From positions 1 through 54,950 of the forward strand of contig JABYQR010000302.1 of assembly GCA_022592445.1 (NCBI GenBank): 54,950 bases of DNA. The letters are read 5' to 3'. Positions within the stretch are counted from its first letter, which is position 1; each line of letters opens with the position of its first letter. The DNA is from Cytidiella melzeri. Taxonomy: Eukaryota; Basidiomycota; Agaricomycetes; Polyporales; Irpicaceae. The notes below the pieces were generated by a model. The model searched no databases, was not told where the DNA came from, and was given only the letters and a program-made list of their open reading frames with translations. Shown in pieces: positions 21,949-32,187 of the stretch. Both the position numbers and the translations under genes were made by a program.

Positions 21949-22378
21949 CAATGTGTTGCACAAGTCAAAGCGAATGAAGCCGTGAAGGTTGGATACCAAT
22001 GAGTTTTGAGACGTAGAAGATGCGTACAAGGGGGAAGAGAAAGCGACAGAAAAGCACGAAGTTCGAAGAGCAAATGAAGGCGTTTTCAACGCGCCGTCCT
22101 TTTAAAGCCGTGCCATGGCTGGTGTTCAACCGAAAATGTGTGATATTCCAAACGATCAGAACGTGTTGTGACAAATCTGAAGAGTGAAGTACTCACTTAT
22201 CACACTGTCACTTTCTTTAGCTTCGGGAACGATTTCGAATCTGTAACGTGGAATCAGGAAGTTAAGCCGTAAGTCTGCTGCACCTCGTATCACCGTGTGA
22301 CTTGAGATTCCAATCTGCTATTGTCGTGCTCACGCCAGCTCCTTCTCAGTCTCTCTCTCTCTGTCTCTGTGTGTGTAT
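21949..22378. other. Upstream region of the HMG-box gene
   Basis: No coding sequence recognised. It contains a short CT/GT microsatellite at about 22,346-22,376 and an AT-rich promoter-like stretch. The end of a possible small gene lies at 22,379. Confidence 0.4.
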
Positions 22379-22864
22379 TCATTGATGGAATAGGCAGAAC
22401 GAAGAGCGACTAGAGTTTCGCTCTGTCGATGGTCCCGTCTTGACATTACCAGCAAACAGGGGCAATGGTCTAGTAGGCAAATTGCGTTGAAAGCTGGTGA
22501 AATACAACGATGTGTGCATGTTTCATAGATCACAAACGTACCTCAACTTTCTGCGTACCAAAACTTGGTGGACAATGCTGCGATGGTGGTGCTCTTTGAC
22601 CTGCTTTGTTCTTGTCAACCCGTCGCTTGCTCCTCGAGGCTGCTCGCCTGAAAGCTCGGAGATGTTATCGGGAGCGCCGTTGGCATGAGGCAGACGGTGT
22701 GATATGCTATGGTAAAACACGGGTGATTCCAGTAGTGAACGCAGCGAACAATGGTGAGCGCACCTACAAGGCGGGCCGGCGTCAGGCCAGCGGCGGGGAG
22801 CGTCGGTGAAGCTACGCAGAGCAGTAGCGAGAGACGAGTGCAAAGCAGTGGAAAGGGGGTGCAT
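22379..22864 (-). CDS. Possible small protein, unknown function (about 105 aa)
   Basis: A three-exon model (22,768-22,864; 22,542-22,647; 22,379-22,493) keeps one frame across two consensus introns. The first intron (22,648-22,767) has an ATAAC branch-like motif 22 bp before TTTCAG; the second (22,494-22,541) reads GTACGT...CACCAG. The N-terminus (MHPLSTALHSSLATALRSFT) is rich in Ser, Ala and Arg without acidic residues, as in mitochondrial presequences. I do not recognise the protein. Reading straight through the first intron is also open (114 aa), so both the gene and its structure are uncertain. Confidence 0.35.
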
Positions 22865-23159
22865 TGTGAGACACTGAGAATGGGGGAATGTTACATCTAG
22901 ACGGCGATTGTGCAGGGCTTATATACCAATGCAGTTGTTTGGTTCCCTTCCTAGTGGACCCACAGACAACCACAAACTGAGTATGTCGTACACAAAACGT
23001 ACACTGATGCTACAGTCCTCATGTGATGAGTGAGGTGATCATATCTGTCGTAGTGGCATAGGCGTTGAATTCTGATCTCGGAAGGTTCCTGGACACTCAC
23101 ATCGCACCCCATGCTACATCGACGTGAGGGCCAACTAGACGAGGATAGCCTAATGGCGA

Positions 23160-24434
23160 TCACACCTCGAGCCACACAGATTCTTCAGCGGCCTTCTTGA
23201 CACGATTCATGACTGCAAGGCCTTCTCTTTGCTCCGCTATGGCCTCGATCAAGATAAGACTGACCCCGGTACTCTCCAATGTCAAGAGGCCGTCGAATAA
23301 TCGTTGCGCGGTGACGTACGGCTCGGAAATCGAGCCCAGGGGATAATGTTTCCACAGTATGCCAGGCGCATTCGGAAGCGTATCTAGAAGCGGGGAGTCG
23401 GAGGTAGTCAACATCCCTACTCGAACTTCCTCCTGCTCGTTCTTGAATCTCTGTGCAAGGGAAGATAAAAATACCCTCACGGGGAACGACTCTGTACCGT
23501 CTGGCGGACTTGAGTTCGAGGTACTGTGCATCAGAATCACTGGCACAGATGGAGAGTAGTGTCGGTATTTCATGCCAGGGGTCGTAGGTGCATGTTCCAT
23601 AGCGTCGTCTCGATAGTCCCGTCGATGGACAAGTACTGTAGGTATGGTCTCCACCTCCTTCCACTCCTGCTGCAAGACCTTCTCTACGTCCTCCACAGTA
23701 ACCCCACCTGGCCTCAACACGCGGATGTTCCCATCTTCACCCAGACCATCCACCACTGTGCTTTCCAATCCGACTTCGCACGCCCCTCCATCCAAGATGA
23801 GGTCGAACTTGCCATTCAAGTCACGGAATACGTGTTCGGCTCGCGTTGGACTGGGTTTCCCTGAAGAGTTTGCACTAGGTGCCGCAATGGGAGCATCTGT
23901 TATTGCGATCAAAGCTCGTGCGACGGGATGCGAAGGCATGCGGACAGCGACCGTCGGTTGACCTGCAGTTATTATGGAGGGGACGGTGCTACCATCCGTC
24001 GGAAAAAGCAGCGTCAGTGGGCCAGGCCAGAAGTGTTTCATCAATATTTGGTAGCTGGGTGGAATGCGATATGTTGTGGGGAGTAGCCGATAGAGCATGG
24101 CTTCTGAGGACACATGGACGATGAGCGGGTTGTCTGCTGGCCTCCCTTTCGTCGAGAATATGCGACCAGATGCTACAGCATCGAGTGCGAGTGCTCCTAG
24201 ACCGTAAACAGTTTCAGTGGGGAATGCAACGACCTGTTGGTCGCGTAGTAGACTAGCTGCATCGCGCAGAGCTTCTAGAGTTTGAGGGTCAGCGATGTCC
24301 GGGTAAGTGGTAGGGAAAGAGACGGATGAGGTGTCACAGCTTAGCACTCTCGTGCAATACTTGTTTGAGGTCATCGAGCAGAGTCTGTGTCGGACTCGGT
24401 GGTGAAGGTTACGGAGGATGTTGTAACATTGCAT
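23160..24434 (-). CDS. sua5: Threonylcarbamoyl-AMP synthase, Sua5/YrdC family (424 aa)
   Basis: A single exon. The YrdC domain occupies about residues 40-230, with VVAFPTETVYGLG, the KGRP...NPLIVHV substrate motif, WPGPLTLL, and APSANSSGKPSPT. The C-terminal Sua5 domain follows a linker with the conserved PGMKYRHYSP segment. The enzyme makes threonylcarbamoyl-AMP from Thr, bicarbonate and ATP for the t6A37 modification of ANN-decoding tRNAs. The ATG at 24,434 adds a Arg/His-rich, acid-poor leader; a second Met at residue 21 could start a cytosolic form. Upstream codons are open but lack an ATG. It diverges from the eIF3m gene, with only about 150 bp between starts. Confidence 0.93.
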   Translation of the reverse strand: MQCYNILRNLHHRVRHRLCSMTSNKYCTRVLSCDTSSVSFPTTYPDIADPQTLEALRDAASLLRDQQVVAFPTETVYGLGALALDAVASGRIFSTKGRPADNPLIVHVSSEAMLYRLLPTTYRIPPSYQILMKHFWPGPLTLLFPTDGSTVPSIITAGQPTVAVRMPSHPVARALIAITDAPIAAPSANSSGKPSPTRAEHVFRDLNGKFDLILDGGACEVGLESTVVDGLGEDGNIRVLRPGGVTVEDVEKVLQQEWKEVETIPTVLVHRRDYRDDAMEHAPTTPGMKYRHYSPSVPVILMHSTSNSSPPDGTESFPVRVFLSSLAQRFKNEQEEVRVGMLTTSDSPLLDTLPNAPGILWKHYPLGSISEPYVTAQRLFDGLLTLESTGVSLILIEAIAEQREGLAVMNRVKKAAEESVWLEV

Positions 24435-24583
24435 TCCAGTTCGGGGTGGGGAGTGTGCAGAGAAAATTGGCTGCACTAATCGCAAAGATGTGATAGACGC
24501 TGTGGAAACCTAAACGGGAATGCAGCCTCGACGAACAAGATCTGCTCGTAGTTTTTGCTTTCAATTACCACAACAGCACAAAA

Positions 24584-26211
24584 ATGCCTGCCACAGATTT
24601 AGTGTCTGTATTTGCGGAGGGTACATTTGAGGAACAGGTCCGTATAGCCTTGGTCAGCCCTCATGCACGGAACTGACGTACGTTTTCACTGTATAGATCA
24701 GAGAGCTTGTCAATTACTTGGCTGAGGGTCTCTCGGATGAGGAAAAAGCGAGTTTCATACAGCCGTTCGCAGATGCGCTAGTCACTTCTGAAGGCCAAAA
24801 GTCTTTTGATGAAGACGAAGGACGGAGGAAAGCTGTGGTTGTCAAAGTGCTTGGAGAGGTCAAAGGGCTTGGTCATGGCTCAAATCGAGGTGCGTCTCTC
24901 CCCTCCCCGTTCGATGAGCCCGTAATTCAACAGCTGTACGCAGAGATCGAGGGGTTCTTCAACCTTCTGTTTGCACACTTCTTGTCGCTGTTCCCGCCTG
25001 AATCACCAGACACAAGAGAACATCTTGATTCGATAGTGCAGGCTATCACAAGCTCAGAACCTTCGCCCGTGAAATACCGCCTGTATGCTCAATTGTGCAT
25101 CTGGCGGGAACTACACTCTGACTGTTCATCTTAGACTCTCCAATCTCTTCAACGCCCTTCCCCGCCGCTCTGGTCTCCGCTTGCCCGTGAACCAAGCTCT
25201 GATTCAAATTGCTAGTGCAGACGACGAAATCGACCGCCTGCAACTCTCGCTACCGGAGGTGAGCAAGTGGTTGTCAGAGTGGGAAGTCTCTCCTGAGGAA
25301 AAGAGCACATATCTCAAAACTCTCGTGGACATCTACGCGCAAAGTGATCCGTACGTTCTAGTTTATCACCGCTGCAGAACTTGAAGTTCAAGTATCCTGA
25401 CTATGATGTATGCCACGCAGAGAAACGTCCTATCAATACCAACTTGCTTACGTCCGATCCCTTCCATCCTCCTCTTCACAATCCGCGGCACTCGACGTGA
25501 TAGCAGCTGCACTGCGCCTCCCCTCCGTCTTTGACTTCGACGCCCTATTCCGTCTTGACGCCGTCGTCGCGGTGAAAGATTCCGAGCTCTATTCCCTCCT
25601 TCAAATATTCCTTAAAGATGGTCTTGCAGAATATAAATCCTGGGTGGAGAGTCATAGCGGCGTGTTTGAGCAATATGGCGAGTCGTATCTCCTTTCGTCG
25701 GAGGCTGGTTCACTGACTTTAAACAAAAGGGCTTGACCAGGCACAGCTCGAACGCAAGATCCGTCTCCTCAGCCTAACAACTTTGGCATTCCAAAACACT
25801 GGTCGCAACCTCTCGTACACGGCCATTGCGGAAGTTCTCCAGGTCGAGTCAACAGAAGTTGAGCGATGGGTCATCGATGGTCAGTCTCATTTGCCTTAAG
25901 TTCGCTAAAATCGATACACTCAGCACCTGTGTTTGCTGCCCTTAACAGTCTTACGCACGGGCCTAATCGTCGGTAAACTATCTCAAACGACGAAAACTTT
26001 TCATGTTTTACGTGCTTCCGCGCGCGCGTTCGAACGCGCCCAGTGGGAGGCCCTCGAGAAGAGGCTGGTTGCATGGAAGACTGGCTTGGCGAGCGTACGG
26101 GACGTTGTGGCATCTACCAAGAGGAAGAACGGTCCTCCACCTGCCGTTGCCACTTCTGCTGCCGAGCCGGCCGCCCCAGTCGTGAACGGAGCAGAACGCG
26201 TAGCTGCTTGA
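24584..26211 (+). CDS. Translation initiation factor eIF3 subunit M, PCI domain (441 aa)
   Basis: Six exons: 24,584-24,637; 24,697-25,082; 25,135-25,350; 25,421-25,677; 25,730-25,879; 25,949-26,211. Diagnostic segments are KYRLLSNLFNALPRRSGLRL, ETSYQYQLAYVRSL, and the PCI domain (about residues 205-370) ending in the winged helix (LSYTAIAEVLQVE, VERWVID, GKLSQ). eIF3m is part of the PCI/MPN core of eIF3, which recruits mRNA to the 40S subunit. The intron 25,678-25,729 has GC-AG ends (GCGAGT...AAAAG), which restores the conserved QYGL reading. The length is above human eIF3m (374) because of N- and C-terminal extensions, the latter Ala/Pro-rich. Confidence 0.9.
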
Positions 26212-26394
26212 AGTCGTGCACTGTATCACTGTTGTGTGTAGACTACCGCTGTTGTAGCCTTATTACTGTAGGGTTGTTGCTGCAAGCTAGAATTGCCATA
26301 TGTACAGACGTGAAGTCTGGTTTTTCTGCCCAAGAGCTCTATTTAGCGGTCGAGTCTACCATTCTCCGTCAAAACCAATGAAACCTATACGAAA

Positions 26395-28894
26395 TCAGTC
26401 TACGAATTTCTCTGCGTGCCTTTGAGACATACCTGTGAGCAGGAACACCGGAAAATACCTCTTCTTCTCCAACGCTGAGCACCAATTCCACGCCGACGTT
26501 AGCCGACCATCTATACAAGATCCTGCGTCGAAGAAGTTATCTGCGCCCGAGCCATCGAATCCATGCCGGAAGAAGTCGCCAAGAATTTCGCGACATAGAC
26601 CATCCTCGGACCCAAACTCGTCTTCTATGTAAGATCGCAGAGCGGGCTTGTCCATCAAAGAAGGTATGTGAGAGATCGTGTTGCAGACAGGGAGCAGTAT
26701 GCGGTAAATTTGGGAGTACTTGTCTATTGAGAAGCAAATATTGAGTCGTATTAAGATTAGTTCGACAGGAAAGACGTACCTATGAACATTAGGGAGTTTG
26801 GAACGTTGTGATCACCCATATGTATAACGGACGAGCCGACCCAAGACCCAATACTTCTTTGAGCACGATTCAGGATGGCGTGCATCATTCGGGAAGTTTT
26901 CGGTGCTGCTTGAACTCGATTGAGACCTTGACCGGTGTCGCGAAGACGGTATGGTACGTTTTCTGACAAAAGATCCGACTCTGCGAGGTACCACAGATGG
27001 AACATATCTGCTCGAGGTGATCAGTGGGTGTTTATATAGGGCTAAGCACCAGGCTGAACGCACCGTGCAAGATTTCACGCCACAATGTCAGACTCTGAAG
27101 AACATATGCAAACTGTTTCGAGTGATCATGACTGAGCCTCGCGCCACCCTTCCCGCTACGAATCGCCAGACTGCTCTTGCTATCCTTCGGCTGAGTCGGA
27201 TGGAAGTACTGCTTCAGATACAGAATCATCTTGTCGCATGGGTCGCGGTTCGTCCGCAAGAACGCGTGGTTGTCTCCTATACTGTAAAGGCACTGCCGTA
27301 CTTGCTCCTGTGACAAGCCACTGCGTGCGTACTTTGAGGCTAGAGTTTCCACCGCCTTTTCCTTGGCTTTAATGTCCTTCTGGATCTCACGTCGTGTGCG
27401 ACCCTCAGCATAGATCTCTTTCGTTGCAGTGGAGATCAGCTCGTCACGCAACAATTCGAGAGCGTCGTGCTCTTCTAGGATGGTGTATACTGTCGTGATA
27501 GGCTTGACACACGAAAAGCCAAGCATGTTCTTGACCTCGGGTGTTTGGCTGTCCTGTTTGAGGGTGTGAACTCTTCAACTTGAGACTGAGCTGATGACCA
27601 CTGACCTGGAGCAGGTAGACCAGCTTGCCATAGGTAGATCGCATCTTGTCTGGGTTCATGATTTTATGACGTCGTCCGAGTTCGAAGACTTGCTGGTAAA
27701 ACTCCTCATTTGCAGCGAAATCTCGATCAGAAAATAGTTCCTGCCCTTGCTTGTAGTCCGCACTGAGCACGAGCCCACCGAGAATAGCGCATAGTTCCCG
27801 GATTTGATGCACTATCCTCTTTGCTTTAGACATCTGGAAACCGATGGTATCTATCTTGTCGGTATACTCTGAGACGTTGAGAGCAGCTTCCAAGAGGCGG
27901 AGAAATTTGCGTTCGCTTAGGGTGAGACGTACGGGAATAAATTTGGAGCGTTCAACAAACCATTCGCCCACAGAAGAACCAGCTTCGGGCTGCACTTCAA
28001 GAGCGACAGGGTTGTCTGTGGCAGTAGCTGGAGCTACTAGCTGCTCGAGTTCATCGTCAGAGTCGAACGCATCGTCGTCTACATCCATCTGTCACATTGT
28101 TAGTAGAAGGTAGAGATGGACAACGCCTATGCTCACCTTTCCACCGTCCCCCTTCGCTTGCGACCCAGTGGTTTTTTGAGCGGAAGAACCGGCGAGTGGT
28201 TTTGACATATGGCCTTTTCGAGACCCCTTGCGATGTTGTGCGGCAAAGCATACCTCGCAGTAGTCGTCTGCACATGTCTCGCAGTGTAATTGAGCTGGCT
28301 GATCTAGGGAAGAACGCACATTCAGCCAGAGGTACAGAACTCGGATACATGGGCATATGAACCTTCGCACTCAACACAGTATCCCTGTGCAGCCTCCGTA
28401 TCCTTCACTTCCTCATCCCACCCACCCCGAGGCTTATCTTTAAAGTCCGGGTGCTCGAGCTGGTCGTTGTCTTCGTCTAGGATTGTTGCGAGAGAAAAGC
28501 CACCTGTCTTCTGTGGACCAATTTCGGCTGGGTCTGAGACGTGGAGAGTCATTGTGTTCTCTGGGTGGCCCCAGAGAAATTGGCGTACTTGTGAGAGTAA
28601 AATTTCGGTGTTATTCTTGAGCACACGTGTGGAAGGGGTGGATGAAGGAGCGAGACGCCTCGCATCATGGCCTTGTCCAAAGCCATGTTTGACTGGTGTG
28701 TACCACTGGACACGATAGAGAGTACCATGGCTGTTGTAGAGGAGAACGGCTGCACACCGAGAGAGGAGGAAAGTCCCTAGGGACGCTGCTAGAGCCAAAC
28801 ACAGCGGCGTGGGTCTTCCTTGGCACCGTTCCACATTCACTACCCCGTCGGATTCAACATATCTACGTGTTCTGTTTCTCGCGCACCAGATATG
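26395..28894 (-). CDS. B-box zinc finger plus DUF2009 protein, 5' end uncertain
   Basis: At least six exons: about 28,363-28,894; 28,137-28,303; 27,606-28,088; 27,064-27,553; 26,780-27,007; 26,395-26,723, giving more than 724 residues. A B-box-like zinc site spans an exon join, with spacing CX2C-X8-CX2C-X4-CX2C-X4-H-X7-H (CVEC...HCETC...CEVC). From about the third exon on, the sequence matches the eukaryotic DUF2009 family (FYQQVFELGRRHKIMNPDKM, KQFAYVLQSLTLWREILHDM, SALEKKRYFPVFLLTG). The function of DUF2009 is unknown; the B-box suggests protein binding. No ATG was found in the first exon, so a further short 5' exon probably lies between 28,895 and 29,050. An unspliced last exon was chosen; a very short terminal intron would alter the final residues. 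Confidence 0.78.
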
Positions 28895-29059
28895 TTAGCA
28901 GGAGCGCAGTGCGCCTTGCGTGGTGCGCATCGCCACGAATAGATCACATATTGAACTACGGAATGGTCTCTTTCCAAACCCTCATCTCCGACCACCACTG
29001 CCAACCACCCTATACCGACAGATTGTAGCAGCCTGGCAAAGACTGGCCACTGAACTAAT

Positions 29060-31860
29060 ATGAGCTTCTTCAGCAGGTCAAACAACCCTAGTGGTCAGCA
29101 GGGTCTGCCATCGCAGCCATATGCAAGGCTGCCTCCGAGAGATGTGCCGCCGCCCCAGCAACGCGTTGCTGCACCAAGATACGATGACCCTAGGGCATAT
29201 GAGAAACAGGGCTATGGCAGACAACCTCCGCAGCAGAGGAAGGAACAAGGGTATGTCGCAGGTTGTCGAGCCTGTTTCAATAACTTGACTTGAATTCAGC
29301 TTTGAGGTCGTAGCATGCCCTAGCGAGCAGCTCGTAATGTCAAACTCCTTAATCACACACCAGTCTGATTTTCAGGCTGGGCAGCACGTCCTTGTGAAGC
29401 AGCAGTTCGCGTTGACCGTAAGGTGGGTACCATGTGCGTGCCGTATTGTGCGTGCCATTTATGCCGAACAGACACGACAACACGGGTAAATTGGCACCTG
29501 GTACCATTGGAGCAGGGAGTTTGCAGAGACAATGGATGAGCATCTCTGCACAGGGCGACTTCGCATCCGTCGAGCCTCTTCCTTACAGCCCCGCTTACCT
29601 CCAGTCGATAGACATCGAAGCCGACTTCATGCGCCGAGGCCACGAGATCGCCGAGGCATTCTCCGCTGACGAAATGGCCAAGCTCTTCGTGAGGGCTTAC
29701 AATGGGGTCATTTTCAACGTTGGCCAACTAGCTGTCTTCGAGTTCCATGGACAAAACTTGAAATTGCAAGTTACTGGTCTGAGCGTCGTCGATCTGCCAA
29801 ATGCGCCCTCGGGCGGACGCTCACCGAGCAACGTTGGCATCATCATGGAGAAGACAGATGTCAACTTCATCAAGGCGGCCACAAGCGGTATCAAGATCAA
29901 GTCCAGCGCAAAGAAGTGAGTGAGCTTGTCATATACTTGAACAACGGCTTAAATGGCGCGTCAGAGCACCCTCTAATGCCATTATTGCACCCAACTTCAA
30001 GTTTGAAGACATGGGTATCGGAGGTCTGGACTCTGAGTTCAGCACTATCTTCCGTCGTGCATTTGCATCTCGTGTCTTTCCTCCGGGTCTTGTCGAGAAA
30101 CTGGGCATTCAACATGTCAAAGGTACGTTTCACATATGGTTTACTCGCAGCCTGATCTTATATTTGACAGGTATTCTCTTGCACGGACCTCCCGGTACTG
30201 GCAAGACTCTGATGGCCAGGCAGATCGGAAAGATGCTCAACGCGCGCGAGCCGAAGATTGTCAACGGTCCTGAAATCTTGAACAAGTACGTCGGTGCATC
30301 TGAAGAGAATATCCGTAAGCTCTTCGCAGACGCCGAGAAGGAGGCAAGTGGCCTAAGTTTTGTACAACCCTTGTTGCTGATCGCGTGTATGTATTTAGTA
30401 TAAGGCCAAGGGAGACGAGAGCGGTCTACACATCATCATCTTTGATGAGTTGGACGCCATCTGCAAACAACGTGGTTCAACTAACAGCGGAACCGGAGTT
30501 GGAGACAGTGTTGTCAACCAGCTTTTGTCGAAGGTAATTTGCACACCAGCCACCAGGGAAATGTCAGCTACTGATTTTCCGTCCACAGATGGACGGTGTT
30601 GACCAATTGAACAATATCCTCATTATCGGGATGACGAATCGTCTCGATATGATTGATGAGGCCTTGCTTCGCCCAGGTCGTCTCGAAGTTCACATGGAAA
30701 TTTCTCTCCCGGATGAGAAGGGTCGTCTCCAAATTTTGACTATTCACACCACCAAAATGCGCGAAAACCGCATCATGGATTCGGATGTCGACATCCTAGA
30801 ACTCGCTCAGCTAACAAAGAACTTCTCTGGTGCCGAGATCAATGGTTTGGTGAAGAGCGCAACCAGTTTCGCTTTCAGTCGCCACGTGAAGGTGTGTTGA
30901 TATCATTTGGAAGTCTTCCGCAACACCACTTACAATGCACGCTAAGGTGGGCACCATGGCCGGCGTATCTGATGACATCGAGAACCTTCGCGTTAATAGG
31001 CAAGACTTCATGAACGCCTTGGACGAAGTCACTCCTGCATTTGGTGTTGCCAAAGAGGAGCTCGAAATGGTCGTGCAAAACGGCATCATTCATTTCGACC
31101 GTGTCATCGACGAGATTCTGCGCTCTGGCCAGTTGTTCGTGGACCAAGTTCGTACATCAACGAGGACGCCTCTCGTCAGTTTGCTACTGCACGGGCCTCC
31201 CCACTCTGGAAAGACGGCTCTGGCTGCTACTATCGCGAGGTCGTCTGATTATCCCTTCATGAAGCTAGTCTCCCCCGACGAAATGGTTGGATTCTCCGAA
31301 AGCCAGAAAGTCCACGCGATCAGCAAAGTCTTTGCTGACAGCTACAAGAGTCCGCTCAGTGTTATCGTCGTTGATAGCATCGAGCGATTACTCGGTAAGC
31401 TCTCAACTGCATCCTGTCACTACCGCCGCGACTGACCATACCCTATGCAGAATTCACGCCTATTGGTCCTCGCTTCTCCAACGCCGTCTTGCAAACACTG
31501 ATGGTGCTCCTTGCAAGGCGTCCTCCGAAAGGCCGCCGGCTGTTCATTGTTGCAACAACGTCCCTCCGCCCTATTCTCACTGACCTGGGTCTCTCCGAAT
31601 CATTCGACTCTGAAATCCGCGTACCGCCTCTCTCCAGCCTCGGTGCCCTGGAACACGTGCTCGACGAAGTTGAGTTGTTCGCCAACCCGAGAGACCGTCA
31701 ACGCACGATGGAGATGCTCGAGCAAGCTGGGTTCGGCGAACGCGACGGCACCAGCGGCCTGAACATTGGTATCAAAAAGTTGCTGAATGTGATCGAGATG
31801 GCGAGGCAGGAGCCTGAGGCCGTTGGGGAACGTTTGGTGACGTCCCTGATGGGCTTGTAG
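29060..31860 (+). CDS. sec18: Vesicle-fusion ATPase Sec18/NSF (794 aa)
   Basis: Nine exons: 29,060-29,250; 29,300-29,422; 29,472-29,915; 29,965-30,122; 30,171-30,343; 30,399-30,533; 30,589-30,891; 30,947-31,394; 31,451-31,860. The N-domain (substrate/SNAP binding) is followed by AAA+ D1 with Walker A GPPGTGKT (311-318) and Walker B IIIFDELD (375-382), then [17 protein letters not shown], then D2 with Walker A GPPHSGKT (592-599). NSF hexamers use ATP to disassemble SNARE complexes with alpha-SNAP after membrane fusion. The N-terminus adds about 60 Pro/Gln/Arg-rich residues. The intron 30,344-30,398 has GC-AG ends (GCAAGT...TTTAG). Yeast Sec18 has 758 residues. Confidence 0.95.
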
Positions 31861-32187
31861 AGACCAAAAGATAGACTTGAATGTAGCGGTTGTGTAGGCT
31901 TATAGCTTGGGGGAACGTGTAAGATCATACGCCATGGTAATCACAAGTGTGTGTTTCGTCTAACTAATTGCTGAGCATGGAGCAAAACGATATCTACTAA
32001 GTGAGGTACGCCGATTTCACGATTCAATCATTGCCGCATAACATGGCAAGAACGCCAAATCATCAAGAGTACTTTATTCAAAACCCGTATATCTCAGAGC
32101 AACGATACATATCCCGCGTATATAATTCAGTCTAGAAGTCGGCCAATTGACATTATCCTACAGCTTAAATCACTCCTTCTTGGGTTC
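31861..32187. other. Convergent 3' region between sec18 and aro8
   Basis: 327 bp between the stop codons of two converging genes. AT-rich, no frame of interest; it contains the 3' UTRs of both genes. Confidence 0.5.
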
